From positions 27,938,631-28,002,630 of the forward strand of contig CM062196.1 in assembly GCA_031216445.1 (NCBI GenBank): a stretch of 64,000 bases of DNA. The letters run 5' to 3'. Origin of the DNA: Lateolabrax maculatus. Taxonomy: Eukaryota; Chordata; Actinopteri; Acropomatiformes; Lateolabracidae. The notes beneath the pieces were generated by a model. The model did no database searches. It had not been told where the DNA came from and saw nothing but the letters and a program-made list of their open reading frames with translations. The position numbers and the translations under genes are program-made. Position 1 is the first letter of the stretch, and each line of letters starts with the position of its first letter. Of this stretch, positions 10,678 through 24,080 are shown piece by piece.

Positions 10678-11455
10678 AAAACACCTTATTTCATCAAAAG
10701 AAGTTGATAAATAAGCAAACTTGCTCTCAATGATGTTATTCAACAGAAAGGAGTGTTTTCATAATACTGTGATGAAAATAAACATCAACTGTCAAAAAAC
10801 ACCTTATTTCATCAAAAGAAGTTGATAAATAAGCAAACTTGCTCTCAATGATGTTATTCAACAGAAAGGAGTGTTTTCATAATAATGTGACCATAATAAA
10901 CATCAACTGTCATAAAACACCTTATTTCAACGACAGAAGTTGATAAATAAGCAAACTTGCTCTGAATGATGTTATTCAACAGAACTGAGTGTTTCCATGC
11001 TTCTGTTATGAAAATAAACATCAACAGTCAAAAAACACCTTATTTCATCAAAAGAAGTTGATAAATAAGCAAAGTAAACATCAACAGAACTGAATGATGT
11101 TATTCAACAGAACTGAGTGTTTTCATAATAATGTGACCATAATAAACATCAACAGTCATAAAACACCTTATTTCAACAAAAGAAGTTGATAAATAAGCAA
11201 ACTTGCTCTGAATGATGTTATTCAACAGAAAGGAGTGTTTTCATAATAATGTGACCATAATAAACATCAACAGTCATAAAACACCTTATTTCGACAAAAG
11301 AAGTTGACAAATAAGCAAACTTTCTCTGAATGATGTTATTCAACAGAAAGGAGTGTTTTCATAATAATGTTAAAATAATAAACATCAACAGTCATAAAAC
11401 ACCTTATTTCAACAAAAGAAGTTGATAAATAAGCAAAGTAAACATCAACAGAACT

Positions 11456-12633
11456 GAATGATGTTATTCAACAGAAAGGAGTGTTTTCATAATACTGTGA
11501 TGAAAATAAACATCAACTGTCAAAAAACACCTTATTTCATCAAAAGAAGTTGATAAATAAGCAAAGTAAACATCAACAGAACTGAATGATGTTATTCAAC
11601 AGAACTGAGTGTTTTCATAATAATGTGACCATAATAAACATCAACTGTCATAAAACACCTTATTTCAACAAAAGAAGTTGATAAATAAGCAAACTTGCTC
11701 TGAATGATGTTATTCAACAGAACTGAGTGTTTTCATAATAATGTGACCATAATAAACATCAACAGTCATAAAACACCTTATTTCAACAAAAGAAGTTGAC
11801 AAATAAGCAAACGTGCTCTGAATGATGTTATTCAACAGATCTGAGTGTTTCAATGCTTCTGTTATGAAAATAAACATCAACAGTCATAAAACACCTTATT
11901 TCAACAAAAGAAGTTGATAAACAAGCAAACTTGCTCTGAATGATGTTATTCAACAGAGAGGAGTGTTTTCATAATACTGTGATGAAAATAAACATCAACT
12001 GTCGAAAAAAAAACCTTATTTCATCAAAAGAAGTTGATAAATAAGCAAAGTAAACATCAACAGAACTGAATGATGTTATTCAACAGAAGTGAGTGTTTTC
12101 ATAATAATGTGACCATAATCAACATCAACTGTCATAAAACACCTTATTTCATCAAAAGAAGTTGATAAATAAGCAAACTTGCTCTGAATGATGTTATTCA
12201 ACAGAAAGGAGTGTTTTCATAATACTGTGATGAAAATAAACATCAACAGTCAAAAAACACCTTATTTCATCAAAAGAAGTTGACAAATAAGCAAACGTGC
12301 TCTGAATGATGTTATTCAACAGATCTGAGTGTTTCAATGCTTCTGTTATGAAAATAAACATCAACAGTCATAAAACACCTTATTTCAACAAAAGAAGTTG
12401 ATAAACAAGCAAACTTGCTCTGAATGATGTTATTCAACAGAAAGGAGTGTTTTCATAATACTGTGATGAAAATAAACATCAACTGTCAAAAAACACCTTA
12501 TTTCATCAAAAGAAGTTGATAAATAAGCAAAGTAAACATCAACAGAACTGAATGATGTTATTCAACAGAACTGAGTGTTTTCATAATAATGTGACCATAA
12601 TAAACATCAACAGTCATAAAACACCTTATTTCA
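11456..12633 (+). repeat. Third partial copy of the 2.8-kb block
   Basis: Repeats about 9516-10693 at an offset of 1,940 bp (16 monomers: 11 S, 5 L, plus the 2-bp gain). The rare agaggagtg and gtcgaaaaaaaaacc markers recur at 11957 and about 12001. The right end is where tttcaac replaces tttcatc. A further marker, tttcgacaaaag, at 11290 and 12748 shows an overlapping 1,458-bp (12-monomer) shift, so duplications are nested. Confidence 0.8.
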
Positions 12634-13490
12634 ACAAAAGAAGTTGATAAATAAGCAAACTTGCTCTGAATGATGTTATTCAACAGAAAGGAGTGTTTTC
12701 ATAATAATGTGACCATAATAAACATCAACAGTCATAAAACACCTTATTTCGACAAAAGAAGTTGACAAATAAGCAAACTTTCTCTGAATGATGTTATTCA
12801 ACAGAAAGGAGTGTTTTCATAATAATGTTAAAATAATAAACATCAACAGTCATAAAACACCTTATTTCAACAAAAGAAGTTGATAAATAAGCAAAGTAAA
12901 CATCAACAGAACTGAATGATGTTATTCAACAGAACTGAGTGTTTTCATAATAATGTGACCATAATAAACATCAACTGTCATAAAACACCTTATTTCATCA
13001 AAAGAAGTTGATAAATAGGCAAATTTGCTCTGAATGATGTTATTCAAAAGAACTGAGTGTTTTCATAATAATGTGACCATAATAAACATCAACTGTCATA
13101 AAACACCTTATTTCATCAAAAGAAGTTGATAAATAAGCAAACTTGCTCTGAATGATGTTATTCAACAGAAAGGAGTGTTTCCATGCTTCTGTTATGAAAA
13201 TAAACATCAACAGTCAAAAAACACCTTATTTCATCAAAAGAAGTTGATAAATAAGCAAACTTGCTCTCAATGATGTTATTCCACAGAAAGGAGTGTTTTC
13301 ATAATAATGTGACCATAATAAACATCAACTGTCATAAAACACCTTATTTCATCAAAAGAAGTTGATAAATAAGCAAAGTAAACATCAACAGAACTGAATG
13401 ATGTTATTCAACAGAACTGAGTGTTTTCATAATAATGTGACCATAATAAACATCAACAGTCATAAAACACCTTATTTCAACAAAAGAAGT

Positions 13491-14100
13491 TGATAAACAA
13501 GCAAACTTGCTCTGAATGATGTTATTCAACAGAAAGGAGTGTTTTCATAATAATGTGACCATAATAAACATCAACTGTCATAAAACACCTTATTTCATCA
13601 AAAGAAGTTGATAAATAAGCAAAGTAAACATCAACAGAACTGAATGATGTTATTCAACAGAACTGAGTGTTTTCATAATAATGTGACCATAATAAACATC
13701 AACAGTCATAAAACACCTTATTTCAACAAAAGAAGTTGATAAACAAGCAAACTTGCTCTGAATGATGTTATTCAACAGAAAGGAGTGTTTTCATAATAAT
13801 GTGACCATAATAAACATCAACTGTCATAAAACACCTTATTTCATCAAAAGAAGTTGATAAATAAGCAAAGTAAACATCAACAGAACTGAATGATGTTACT
13901 CAACAGAACTGAGTGTTTTCATAATAATGTGACCATAATAAACATCAACTGTCATAAAACACCTTATTTCATCAAAAGAAGTTGATAAATAAGCACTTGC
14001 TCTGAATGATGTTATTCAAAAGAACTGAGTGTTTTCATAATAATGTGACCATAATAAACATCAACAGTCATAAAACACCTTATTTCAACAAAAGAAGTTG
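13491..14100 (+). repeat. S-L dimer run (246-bp period)
   Basis: Alternating S and L monomers give a 246-bp period, for example the ataaacaagc ends at about 13491 and 13737. The next step (to about 14099) contains an additional S monomer with a 2-bp loss at 13994 (aagcacttgc). This is the simplest level of higher-order structure in the array. Confidence 0.7.
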
Positions 14101-15619
14101 ATAAACAAGCAAACTTGCTCTGAATGATGTTATTCAACAGAAAGGAGTGTTTTCATAATAATGTGACCATAATAAACATCAACTGTCATAAAACACCTTA
14201 TTTCATCAAAAGAAGTTGATAAATAAGCAAAGTAAACATCAACAGAACTGAATGATGTTATTCAACAGAACTGAGTGTTTTCATAATAATGTGACCATAA
14301 TAAACATCAACTGTCATAAAACACCTTATTTCATCAAAAGAAGTTGATAAATAAGCAAAGTAAACATCAACAGAACTGAATGATGTTATTCAACAGAACT
14401 GAGTGTTTTCATAATAATGTGACCATAATAAACATCAACTGTCATAAAACACCTTATTTCATCAAAAGAAGTTGATAAATAAGCAAAGTAAACATCAACA
14501 GAACTGAATGATGTTATTCAACAGAACTGAGTGTTTTCATAATAATGTGACCATAATAAACATCAACAGTCATAAAACACCTTATTTCATCAAAAGAAGT
14601 TGATAAATAAGCAAACTTGCTCTCAATGATGTTATTCAACAGAAAGGAGTGTTTTCATAATACTGTGATGAAAATAAACATCAACAGTCAAAAAACACCT
14701 TATTTCATCAAAAGAAGTTGATAAATAAGCAAACTTGCTCTGAATGATGTTATTCCACAGAACTGAGTGTTTTCATAATAATGTGACCATAATAAACATC
14801 AACTGTCATAAAACACCTTATTTCATCAAAAGAAGTTGATAAATAAGCAAACTTGCTCTGAATGATGTTATTCAACAGAAAGGAGTGTTTTCATAATACT
14901 GTGATGAAAATAAACATCAACAGTCAAAAAACACCTTATTTCATCAAAAGAAGTTGATAAATAAGCAAAGTAAACATCAACAGAACTGAATGATGTTATT
15001 CAACAGAACTGAGTGTTTCCATGCTTCTGTTATGAAAATAAACATCAACAGTCAAAAAACACCTTATTTCATCAAAAGAAGTTGATAAATAAGCAAACTT
15101 GCTCTGAATGATGTCATTCAACAGAACTGAGTGTTTTCATAATAATGTGACCATAATAAACATCAACTGTCATAAAACACCTTATTTCATCAAAAGAAGT
15201 TGATAAATAAGCAAACTTGCTCTGAATGATGTTATTCCACAGAAAGGAGTGTTTTCATAATAATGTGACCATAATAAACATCAACTGTCATAAAACACCT
15301 TATTTCATCAAAAGAAGTTGATAAATAAGCAAAGTAAACATCAACAGAACTGAATGATGTTATTCAACAGAACTGAGTGTTTTCATAATAATGTGACCAT
15401 AATAAACATCAACAGTCATAAAACACCTTATTTCAACAAAAGAAGTTGATAAACAAGCAAACTTGCTCTGAATGATGTTATTCAACAGAAAGGAGTGTTT
15501 TCATAATAATGTGACCATAATAAACATCAACTGTCATAAAACACCTTATTTCATCAAAAGAAGTTGATAAATAAGCAAAGTAAACATCAACAGAACTGAA
15601 TGATGTTATTCAACAGAAC

Positions 15620-18160
15620 TGAGTGTTTTCATAATAATGTGACCATAATAAACATCAACTGTCATAAAACACCTTATTTCATCAAAAGAAGTTGATAAAT
15701 AAGCAAAGTAAACATCAACAGAACTGAATGATGTTATTCAACAGAACTGAGTGTTTTCATAATAATGTGACCATAATAAACATCAACAGTCATAAAACAC
15801 CTTATTTCAACAAAAGAAGTTGATAAACAAGCAAACTTGCTCTGAATGATGTTATTCAACAGAAAGGAGTGTTTTCATAATAATGTGACCATAATAAACA
15901 TCAACAGTCATAAAACACCTTATTTCATCAAAAGAAGTTGATAAATAAGCAAACTTGCTCTCAATGATGTTATTCAACAGAAAGGAGTGTTTTCATAATA
16001 CTGTGATGAAAATAAACATCAACAGTCAAAAAACACCTTATTTCATCAAAAGAAGTTGATAAATAAGCAAACTTGCTCTGAATGATGTTATTCCACAGAA
16101 CTGAGTGTTTTCATAATAATATGACCATAATAAACATCAACTGTCATAAAACACCTTATTTCATCAAAAGAAGTTGATAAATAAGCAAAGTAAACATCAA
16201 CAGAACTGAATGATGTTATTCAACAGAACTGAGTGTTTTCATAATAACGTGACCATAATAAACATCAACTGTCATAAAACACCTTATTTCATCAAAAGAA
16301 GTTGATAAATAAGCAAACTTGCTCTGAATGATGTTATTCAACAGAAAGGAGTGTTTTCATAATAATGTGACCATAATAAACATCAACAGTCATAAAACAC
16401 CTTATTTCAACAAAAGAAGTTGATAAATAAGCAAACTTGCTCTGAATGATGTTATTCCACAGAAAGGAGTGTTTTCATAATAATGTGATCATAATAAACA
16501 TCAACTGTCATAAAACACCTTATTTCATCAAAAGAAGTTGATAAATAAGCAAAGTAAACATCAACAGAACTGAATGATGTTATTCAACAGAACTGAGTGT
16601 TTTCATAATAATGTGACCATAATAAACATCAACAGTCATAAAACACCTTATTTCATCAAAAGAAGTTGATAAATAAGCAAAGTAAACATCAACAGAACTG
16701 AATGATGTTATTCAACAGAACTGAGTGTTTTCATAATAATGTGACCATAATAAACATCAACTGTCATAAAACACCTTATTTCATCAAAAGAAGTTGATAA
16801 ATAAGCAAAGTAAACATCAACAGAACTGAATGATGTTATTCAACAGAACTGAGTGTTTTCATAATAATGTGACCATAATAAACATCAACTGTCATAAAAC
16901 ACCTTATTTCATCAAAAGAAGTTGATAAATAAGCAAACTTGCTCTGAATGATGTTATTCAAAAGAACTGAGTGTTTTCATAATAATGTGACCATAATAAA
17001 CATCAACTGTCATAAAACACCTTATTTCATCAAAAGAAGTTGATAAATAAGCAAACTTGCTCTGAATGATGTTATTCCACAGAAAGGAGTGTTTTCATAA
17101 TAATGTGACCATAATAAACATCAACTGTCATAAAACACCTTATTTCATCAAAAGAAGTTGATAAATAAGCAAAGTAAACATCAACAGAACTGAATGATGT
17201 TATTCAACAGAACTGAGTGTTTTCATAATAATGTGACCATAATAAACATCAACAGTCATAAAACACCTTATTTCAACAAAAGAAGTTGATAAACAAGCAA
17301 ACATGCTCTGAATGATGTTATTCAACAGAAAGGAGTGTTTTCATAATAATGTGACCATAATAAACATCAACAGTCATAAAACACCTTATTTCATCAAAAT
17401 AAGTTGATAAATAAGCAAACTTGCTCTCAATGATGTTATTCAACAGAAAGGAGTGTTTTCATAATACTGTGATGAAAATAAACATCAACAGTCAAAAAAC
17501 ACCTTATTTCATCAAAAGAAGTTGATAAATAAGCAAACTTGCTCTGAATGATGTTATTCCACAGAACTGAGTGTTTTCATAATAATGTGACCATAATAAA
17601 CATCAACTGTCATAAAACACCTTATTTCATCAAAAGAAGTTGATAAATAAGCAAAGTAAACATCAACAGAACTGAATGATGTTATTCAACAGAACTGAGT
17701 GTTTTCATAATAATGTGACCATAATAAACATCAACAGTCATAAAACACCTTATTTCATCAAAAGAAGTTGATAAATAAGCAAAGTAAACATCAACAGAAC
17801 TGAATGATGTTATTCAACAGAACTGAGTGTTTTCATAATAATGTGACCATAATAAACATCAACAGTCATAAAACACCTTATTTCAACAAAAGAAGTTGAT
17901 AAACAAGCAAACTTGCTCTGAATGATGTTATTCAACAGAAAGGAGTGTTTTCATAATAATGTGACCATAATAAACATCAACTGTCATAAAACACCTTATT
18001 TCATCAAAAGAAGTTGATAAATAAGCAAAGTAAACATCAAAAGAACTGAATGATGTTATTCAACAGAACTGAGTGTTTTCATAATAATGTGACCATAATA
18101 AACATCAACTGTCATAAAACACCTTATTTCATCAAAAGAAGTTGATAAATAAGCAAAGTA
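15620..18160 (+). repeat. 22-monomer higher-order block, copy 1
   Basis: Shares ordered rare markers with the next block: aataatatgacc (about 16116), aataacgtgacc (16242), gtgatcat (about 16487) and the unusual catcaaaataag (17392). It has three L monomers in a row at about 16550-16930. Limits are approximate because they were placed where S and L types stop matching. Confidence 0.75.
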
Positions 18161-18315
18161 AACATCAACAGAACTGAATGATGTTATTCAACAGAACTGA
18201 GTGTTTTCATAATAATGTGACCATAATAAACATCAACAGTCATAAAACACCTTATTTCAACAAAAGAAGTTGATAAACAAGCAAACTTGCTCTGAATGAT
18301 GTTATTCAACAGAAA

Positions 18316-20984
18316 GGAGTGTTTTCATAATAATGTGACCATAATAAACATCAACTGTCATAAAACACCTTATTTCATCAAAAGAAGTTGATAAATAAGC
18401 AAAGTAAACATCAACAGAACTGAATGATGTTATTCAACAGAACTGAGTGTTTTCATAATAATGTGACCATAATAAACATCAACAGTCATAAAACACCTTA
18501 TTTCAACAAAAGAAGTTGATAAACAAGCAAACTTGCTCTGAATGATGTTATTCAACAGAAAGGAGTGTTTTCATAATAATGTGACCATAATAAACATCAA
18601 CAGTCATAAAACACCTTATTTCATCAAAAGAAGTTGATAAATAAGCAAACTTGCTCTCAATGATGTTATTCAACAGAAAGGAGTGTTTTCATAATACTGT
18701 GATGAAAATAAACATCAACAGTCAAAAAACACCTTATTTCATCAAAAGAAGTTGATAAATAAGCAAACTTGCTCTGAATGATGTTATTCCACAGAACTGA
18801 GTGTTTTCATAATAATATGACCATAATAAACATCAACTGTCATAAAACACCTTATTTCATCAAAAGAAGTTGATAAATAAGCAAAGTAAACATCAACAGA
18901 ACTGAATGATGTTATTCAACAGAACTGAGTGTTTTCATAATAACGTGACCATAATAAACATCAACTGTCATAAAACACCTTATTTCATCAAAAGAAGTTG
19001 ATAAATAAGCAAACTTGCTCTGAATGATGTTATTCAACAGAAAGGAGTGTTTTCATAATAATGTGACCATAATAAACATCAACAGTCATAAAACACCTTA
19101 TTTCAACAAAAGAAGTTGATAAATAAGCAAACTTGCTCTGAATGATGTTATTCCACAGAAAGGAGTGTTTTCATAATAATGTGATCATAATAAACATCAA
19201 CTGTCATAAAACACCTTATTTCATCAAAAGAAGTTGATAAATAAGCAAAGTAAACATCAACAGAACTGAATGATGTTATTCAACAGAACTGAGTGTTTTC
19301 ATAATAATGTGACCATAATAAACATCAACAGTCATAAAACACCTTATTTCATCAAAAGAAGTTGATAAATAAGCAAAGTAAACATCAACAGAACTGAATG
19401 ATGTTATTCAACAGAACTGAGTGTTTTCATAATAATGTGACCATAATAAACATCAACTGTCATAAAACACCTTATTTCATCAAAAGAAGTTGATAAATAA
19501 GCAAAGTAAACATCAACAGAACTGAATGATGTTATTCAACAGAACTGAGTGTTTTCATAATAATGTGACCATAATAAACATCAACTGTCATAAAACACCT
19601 TATTTCATCAAAAGAAGTTGATAAATAAGCAAAGTAAACATCAACAGAACTGAATGATGTTATTCAACAGAACTGAGTGTTTTCATAATAATGTGACCAT
19701 AATAAACATCAACTGTCATAAAACACCTTATTTCATCAAAAGAAGTTGATAAATAAGCAAACTTGCTCTGAATGATGTTATTCAAAAGAACTGAGTGTTT
19801 TCATAATAATGTGACCATAATAAACATCAACTGTCATAAAACACCTTATTTCATCAAAAGAAGTTGATAAATAAGCAAACTTGCTCTGAATGATGTTATT
19901 CCACAGAAAGGAGTGTTTTCATAATAATGTGACCATAATAAACATCAACTGTCATAAAACACCTTATTTCATCAAAAGAAGTTGATAAATAAGCAAAGTA
20001 AACATCAACAGAACTGAATGATGTTATTCAACAGAACTGAGTGTTTTCATAATAATGTGACCATAATAAACATCAACAGTCATAAAACACCTTATTTCAA
20101 CAAAAGAAGTTGATAAACAAGCAAACATGCTCTGAATGATGTTATTCAACAGAAAGGAGTGTTTTCATAATAATGTGACCATAATAAACATCAACAGTCA
20201 TAAAACACCTTATTTCATCAAAATAAGTTGATAAATAAGCAAACTTGCTCTCAATGATGTTATTCAACAGAAAGGAGTGTTTTCATAATACTGTGATGAA
20301 AATAAACATCAACAGTCAAAAAACACCTTATTTCATCAAAAGAAGTTGATAAATAAGCAAACTTGCTCTGAATGATGTTATTCCACAGAACTGAGTGTTT
20401 TCATAATAATGTGACCATAATAAACATCAACTGTCATAAAACACCTTATTTCATCAAAAGAAGTTGATAAATAAGCAAAGTAAACATCAACAGAACTGAA
20501 TGATGTTATTCAACAGAACTGAGTGTTTTCATAATAATGTGACCATAATAAACATCAACAGTCATAAAACACCTTATTTCATCAAAAGAAGTTGATAAAT
20601 AAGCAAAGTAAACATCAACAGAACTGAATGATGTTATTCAACAGAACTGAGTGTTTTCATAATAATGTGACCATAATAAACATCAACAGTCATAAAACAC
20701 CTTATTTCAACAAAAGAAGTTGATAAACAAGCAAACTTGCTCTGAATGATGTTATTCAACAGAAAGGAGTGTTTTCATAATAATGTGACCATAATAAACA
20801 TCAACTGTCATAAAACACCTTATTTCATCAAAAGAAGTTGATAAATAAGCAAAGTAAACATCAACAGAACTGAATGATGTTATTCAACAGAACTGAGTGT
20901 TTTCATAATAATGTGACCATAATAAACATCAACTGTCATAAAACACCTTATTTCATCAAAAGAAGTTGATAAATAAGCAAACTT
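18316..20984 (+). repeat. 23-monomer higher-order block, copy 2 with one extra L
   Basis: Matches 15620-18160 at offset 2,696 bp on its left side and 2,824 bp on its right side. The 128-bp step is one additional L monomer: four L in a row at about 19246-19756 against three in copy 1. One base differs near 18040/20864 (aaaag versus acag). This is a direct trace of single-monomer expansion inside a block. Confidence 0.75.
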
Positions 20985-23900
20985 GCTCTGAATGATGTTA
21001 TTCAAAAGAACTGAGTGTTGTCATAATACTGTGATGAAAATAAACATCAACAGTCAAAAAACACCTTATGTCATCAAAAGAAGTTGATAAACAAGCAAAC
21101 TTGCTCTGAATGATGTTATTCAACAGAACTGAGTGTTTCCATGCTTCTGTTATGAAAATAAACATCAACAGTCAAAAAACACCTTATTTCATCAAAAGAA
21201 GTTGATAAATAAGCAAACTTGCTCTGAATGATGTCATTCAACAGAACTGAGTGTTTTCATAATAATGTGACCATAATAAACATCAACTGTCATAAAACAC
21301 CTTATTTCATCAAAAGAAGTTGATAAATAAGCAAACTTGCTCTGAATGATGTTATTCCACAGAAAGGAGTGTTTTCATAATAATGTGACCATAATAAACA
21401 TCAACTGTCATAAAACACCTTATTTCATCAAAAGAAGTTGATAAATAAGCAAAGTAAACATCAACAGAACTGAATGATGTTATTCAACAGAACTGAGTGT
21501 TTTCATAATAATGTGACCATAATAAACATCAACTGTCATAAAACACCTTATTTCATCAAAAGAAGTTGATAAATAAGCAAACTTGCTCTGAATGATGTTA
21601 TTCAAAAGAACTGAGTGTTTTCATAATACTGTGATGAAAATAAACATCAACAGTCAAAAAACACCTTATGTCATCAAAAGAAGTTGATAAACAAGCAAAC
21701 TTGCTCTGAATGATGTTATTCAACAGAAAGGAGTGTTTTCATAATAATGTGACCATAATAAACATCAACTGTCATAAAACACCTTATTTCATCAAAAGAA
21801 GTTGATAAATAAGCAAAGTAAACATCAACAGAACTGAATGATGTTATTCAACAGAACTGAGTGTTTTCATAATAACTGTGACCATAATAAACATCAACTG
21901 TCATAAAACACCTTATTTCATCAAAAGAAGTTGATAAATAAGCAAACTTGCTCTGAATGATGTTATTCAACAGAACTGAGTGTTTTCATAATAATGTGAC
22001 CATAATAAACATCAACAGTCATAAAACACCTTATTTCATCAAAAGAAGTTGATAAATAAGCAAAGTAAACATCAACAGAACTGAATGATGTTATTCAACA
22101 GAACTGAGTGTTTTCATAATAATGTGACCATAATAAACATCAACAGTCATAAAACACCTTATTTCATCAAAGAAGTTGATAAATAAGCAAACTTGCTCTG
22201 AATGATGTTATTCAACAGAACTGAGTGTTTCCATGCTTCTGTTATGAAAATAAACATCAACAGTCAAAAAACACCTTATTTCATCAAAAGAAGTTGATAA
22301 ATAAGCAAACTTGCTCTGAATGATGTTATTCAACAGAACTGAGTGTTTCATGCTTCTGTTATGAAAATAAACATCAACAGTCAAAAAACACCTTATTTCA
22401 TCAAAAGAAGTTGATAAATAAGCAAACTTGCTCTGAATGATGTTATTCCACAGAACTGAGTGTTTTCATAATAATGTGACCATAATAAACATCAACTGTC
22501 ATAAAACACCTTATTTCATCAAAAGAAGTTGATAAATAAGCAAACTTGCTCTGAATGATGTTATTCCACAGAACTGAGTGTTTTCATAATAATGTGACCA
22601 TAATAAACATCAACTGTCATAAAACACCTTATTTCATCAAAAGAAGTTGATAAATAAGCAAAGTAAACATCAACAGAACTGAATGATGTTATTCAACAGA
22701 ACTGAGTGTTTTCATAATAATGTGACCATAATAAACATCAACAGTCATAAAACACCTTATTTCATCAAAAGAAGTTGATAAATAAGCAAAGTAAACATCA
22801 CAGAACTGAATGATGTTATTCAACAGAACTGAGTGTTTTCATAATAATGTGACCATAATAAACATCAACAGTCATAAAACACCTTATTTCAACAAAAGAA
22901 GTTGATAAACAAGCAAACTTGCTCTGAATGATGTTATTCAACAGAAAGGAGTGTTTTCATAATAATGTGACCATAATAAACATCAACTGTCATAAAACAC
23001 CTTATTTCATCAAAAGAAGTTGATAAATAAGCAAAGTAAACATCAACAGAACTGAATGATGTTATTCAACAGAACTGAGTGTTTTCATAATAATGTGACC
23101 ATAATAAACATCAACTGTCATAAAACACCTTATTTCATCAAAAGAAGTTGATAAATAAGCAAAGTAAACATCAACAGAACTGAATGATGTTATTCAACAG
23201 AACTGAGTGTTTTCATAATAATGTGACCATAATAAACATCAACAGTCATAAAACACCTTATTTCAACAAAAGAAGTTGATAAACAAGCAAACTTGCTCTG
23301 AATGATGTTATTCAACAGAAAGGAGTGTTTTCATAATAATGTGACCATAATAAACATCAACAGTCATAAAACACCTTATTTCATCAAAAGAAGTTGATAA
23401 ATAAGCAAACTTGCTCTCAATGATGTTATTCAACAGAAAGGAGTGTTTTCATAATACTGTGATGAAAATAAACATCAACAGTCAATAAACACCTTATTTC
23501 ATCAAAAGAAGTTGATAAATAAGCAAACTTGCTCTGAATGATGTTATTCCACAGAACTGAGTGTTTTCATAATAATATGACCATAATAAACATCAACTGT
23601 CATAAAACACCTTATTTCATCAAAAGAAGTTGATAAATAAGCAAACTTGCTCTGAATGATGTTATTCAAAAGAACTGAGTGTTGTCATAATACTGTGATG
23701 AAAATAAACATCAACAGTCAAAAAACACCTTATGTCATCAAAAGAAGTTGATAAACAAGCAAACTTGCTCTGAATGATGTTATTCAACAGAAAGGAGTGT
23801 TTTCATAATAATGTGACCATAATAAACATCAACAGTCATAAAACACCTTATTTCAACAAAAGAAGTTGATAAATAAGCAAACTTGCTCTGAATGATGTTA

Positions 23901-24080
23901 TTCCACAGAAAGGAGTGTTTTCATAATAATGTGATCATAATAAACATCAACTGTCATAAAACACCTTATTTCATCAAAAGAAGTTGATAAATAAGCAAAG
24001 TAAACATCAACAGAACTGAATGATGTTATTCAACAGAACTGAGTGTTTTCATAATAATGTGACCATAATAAACATCAACA

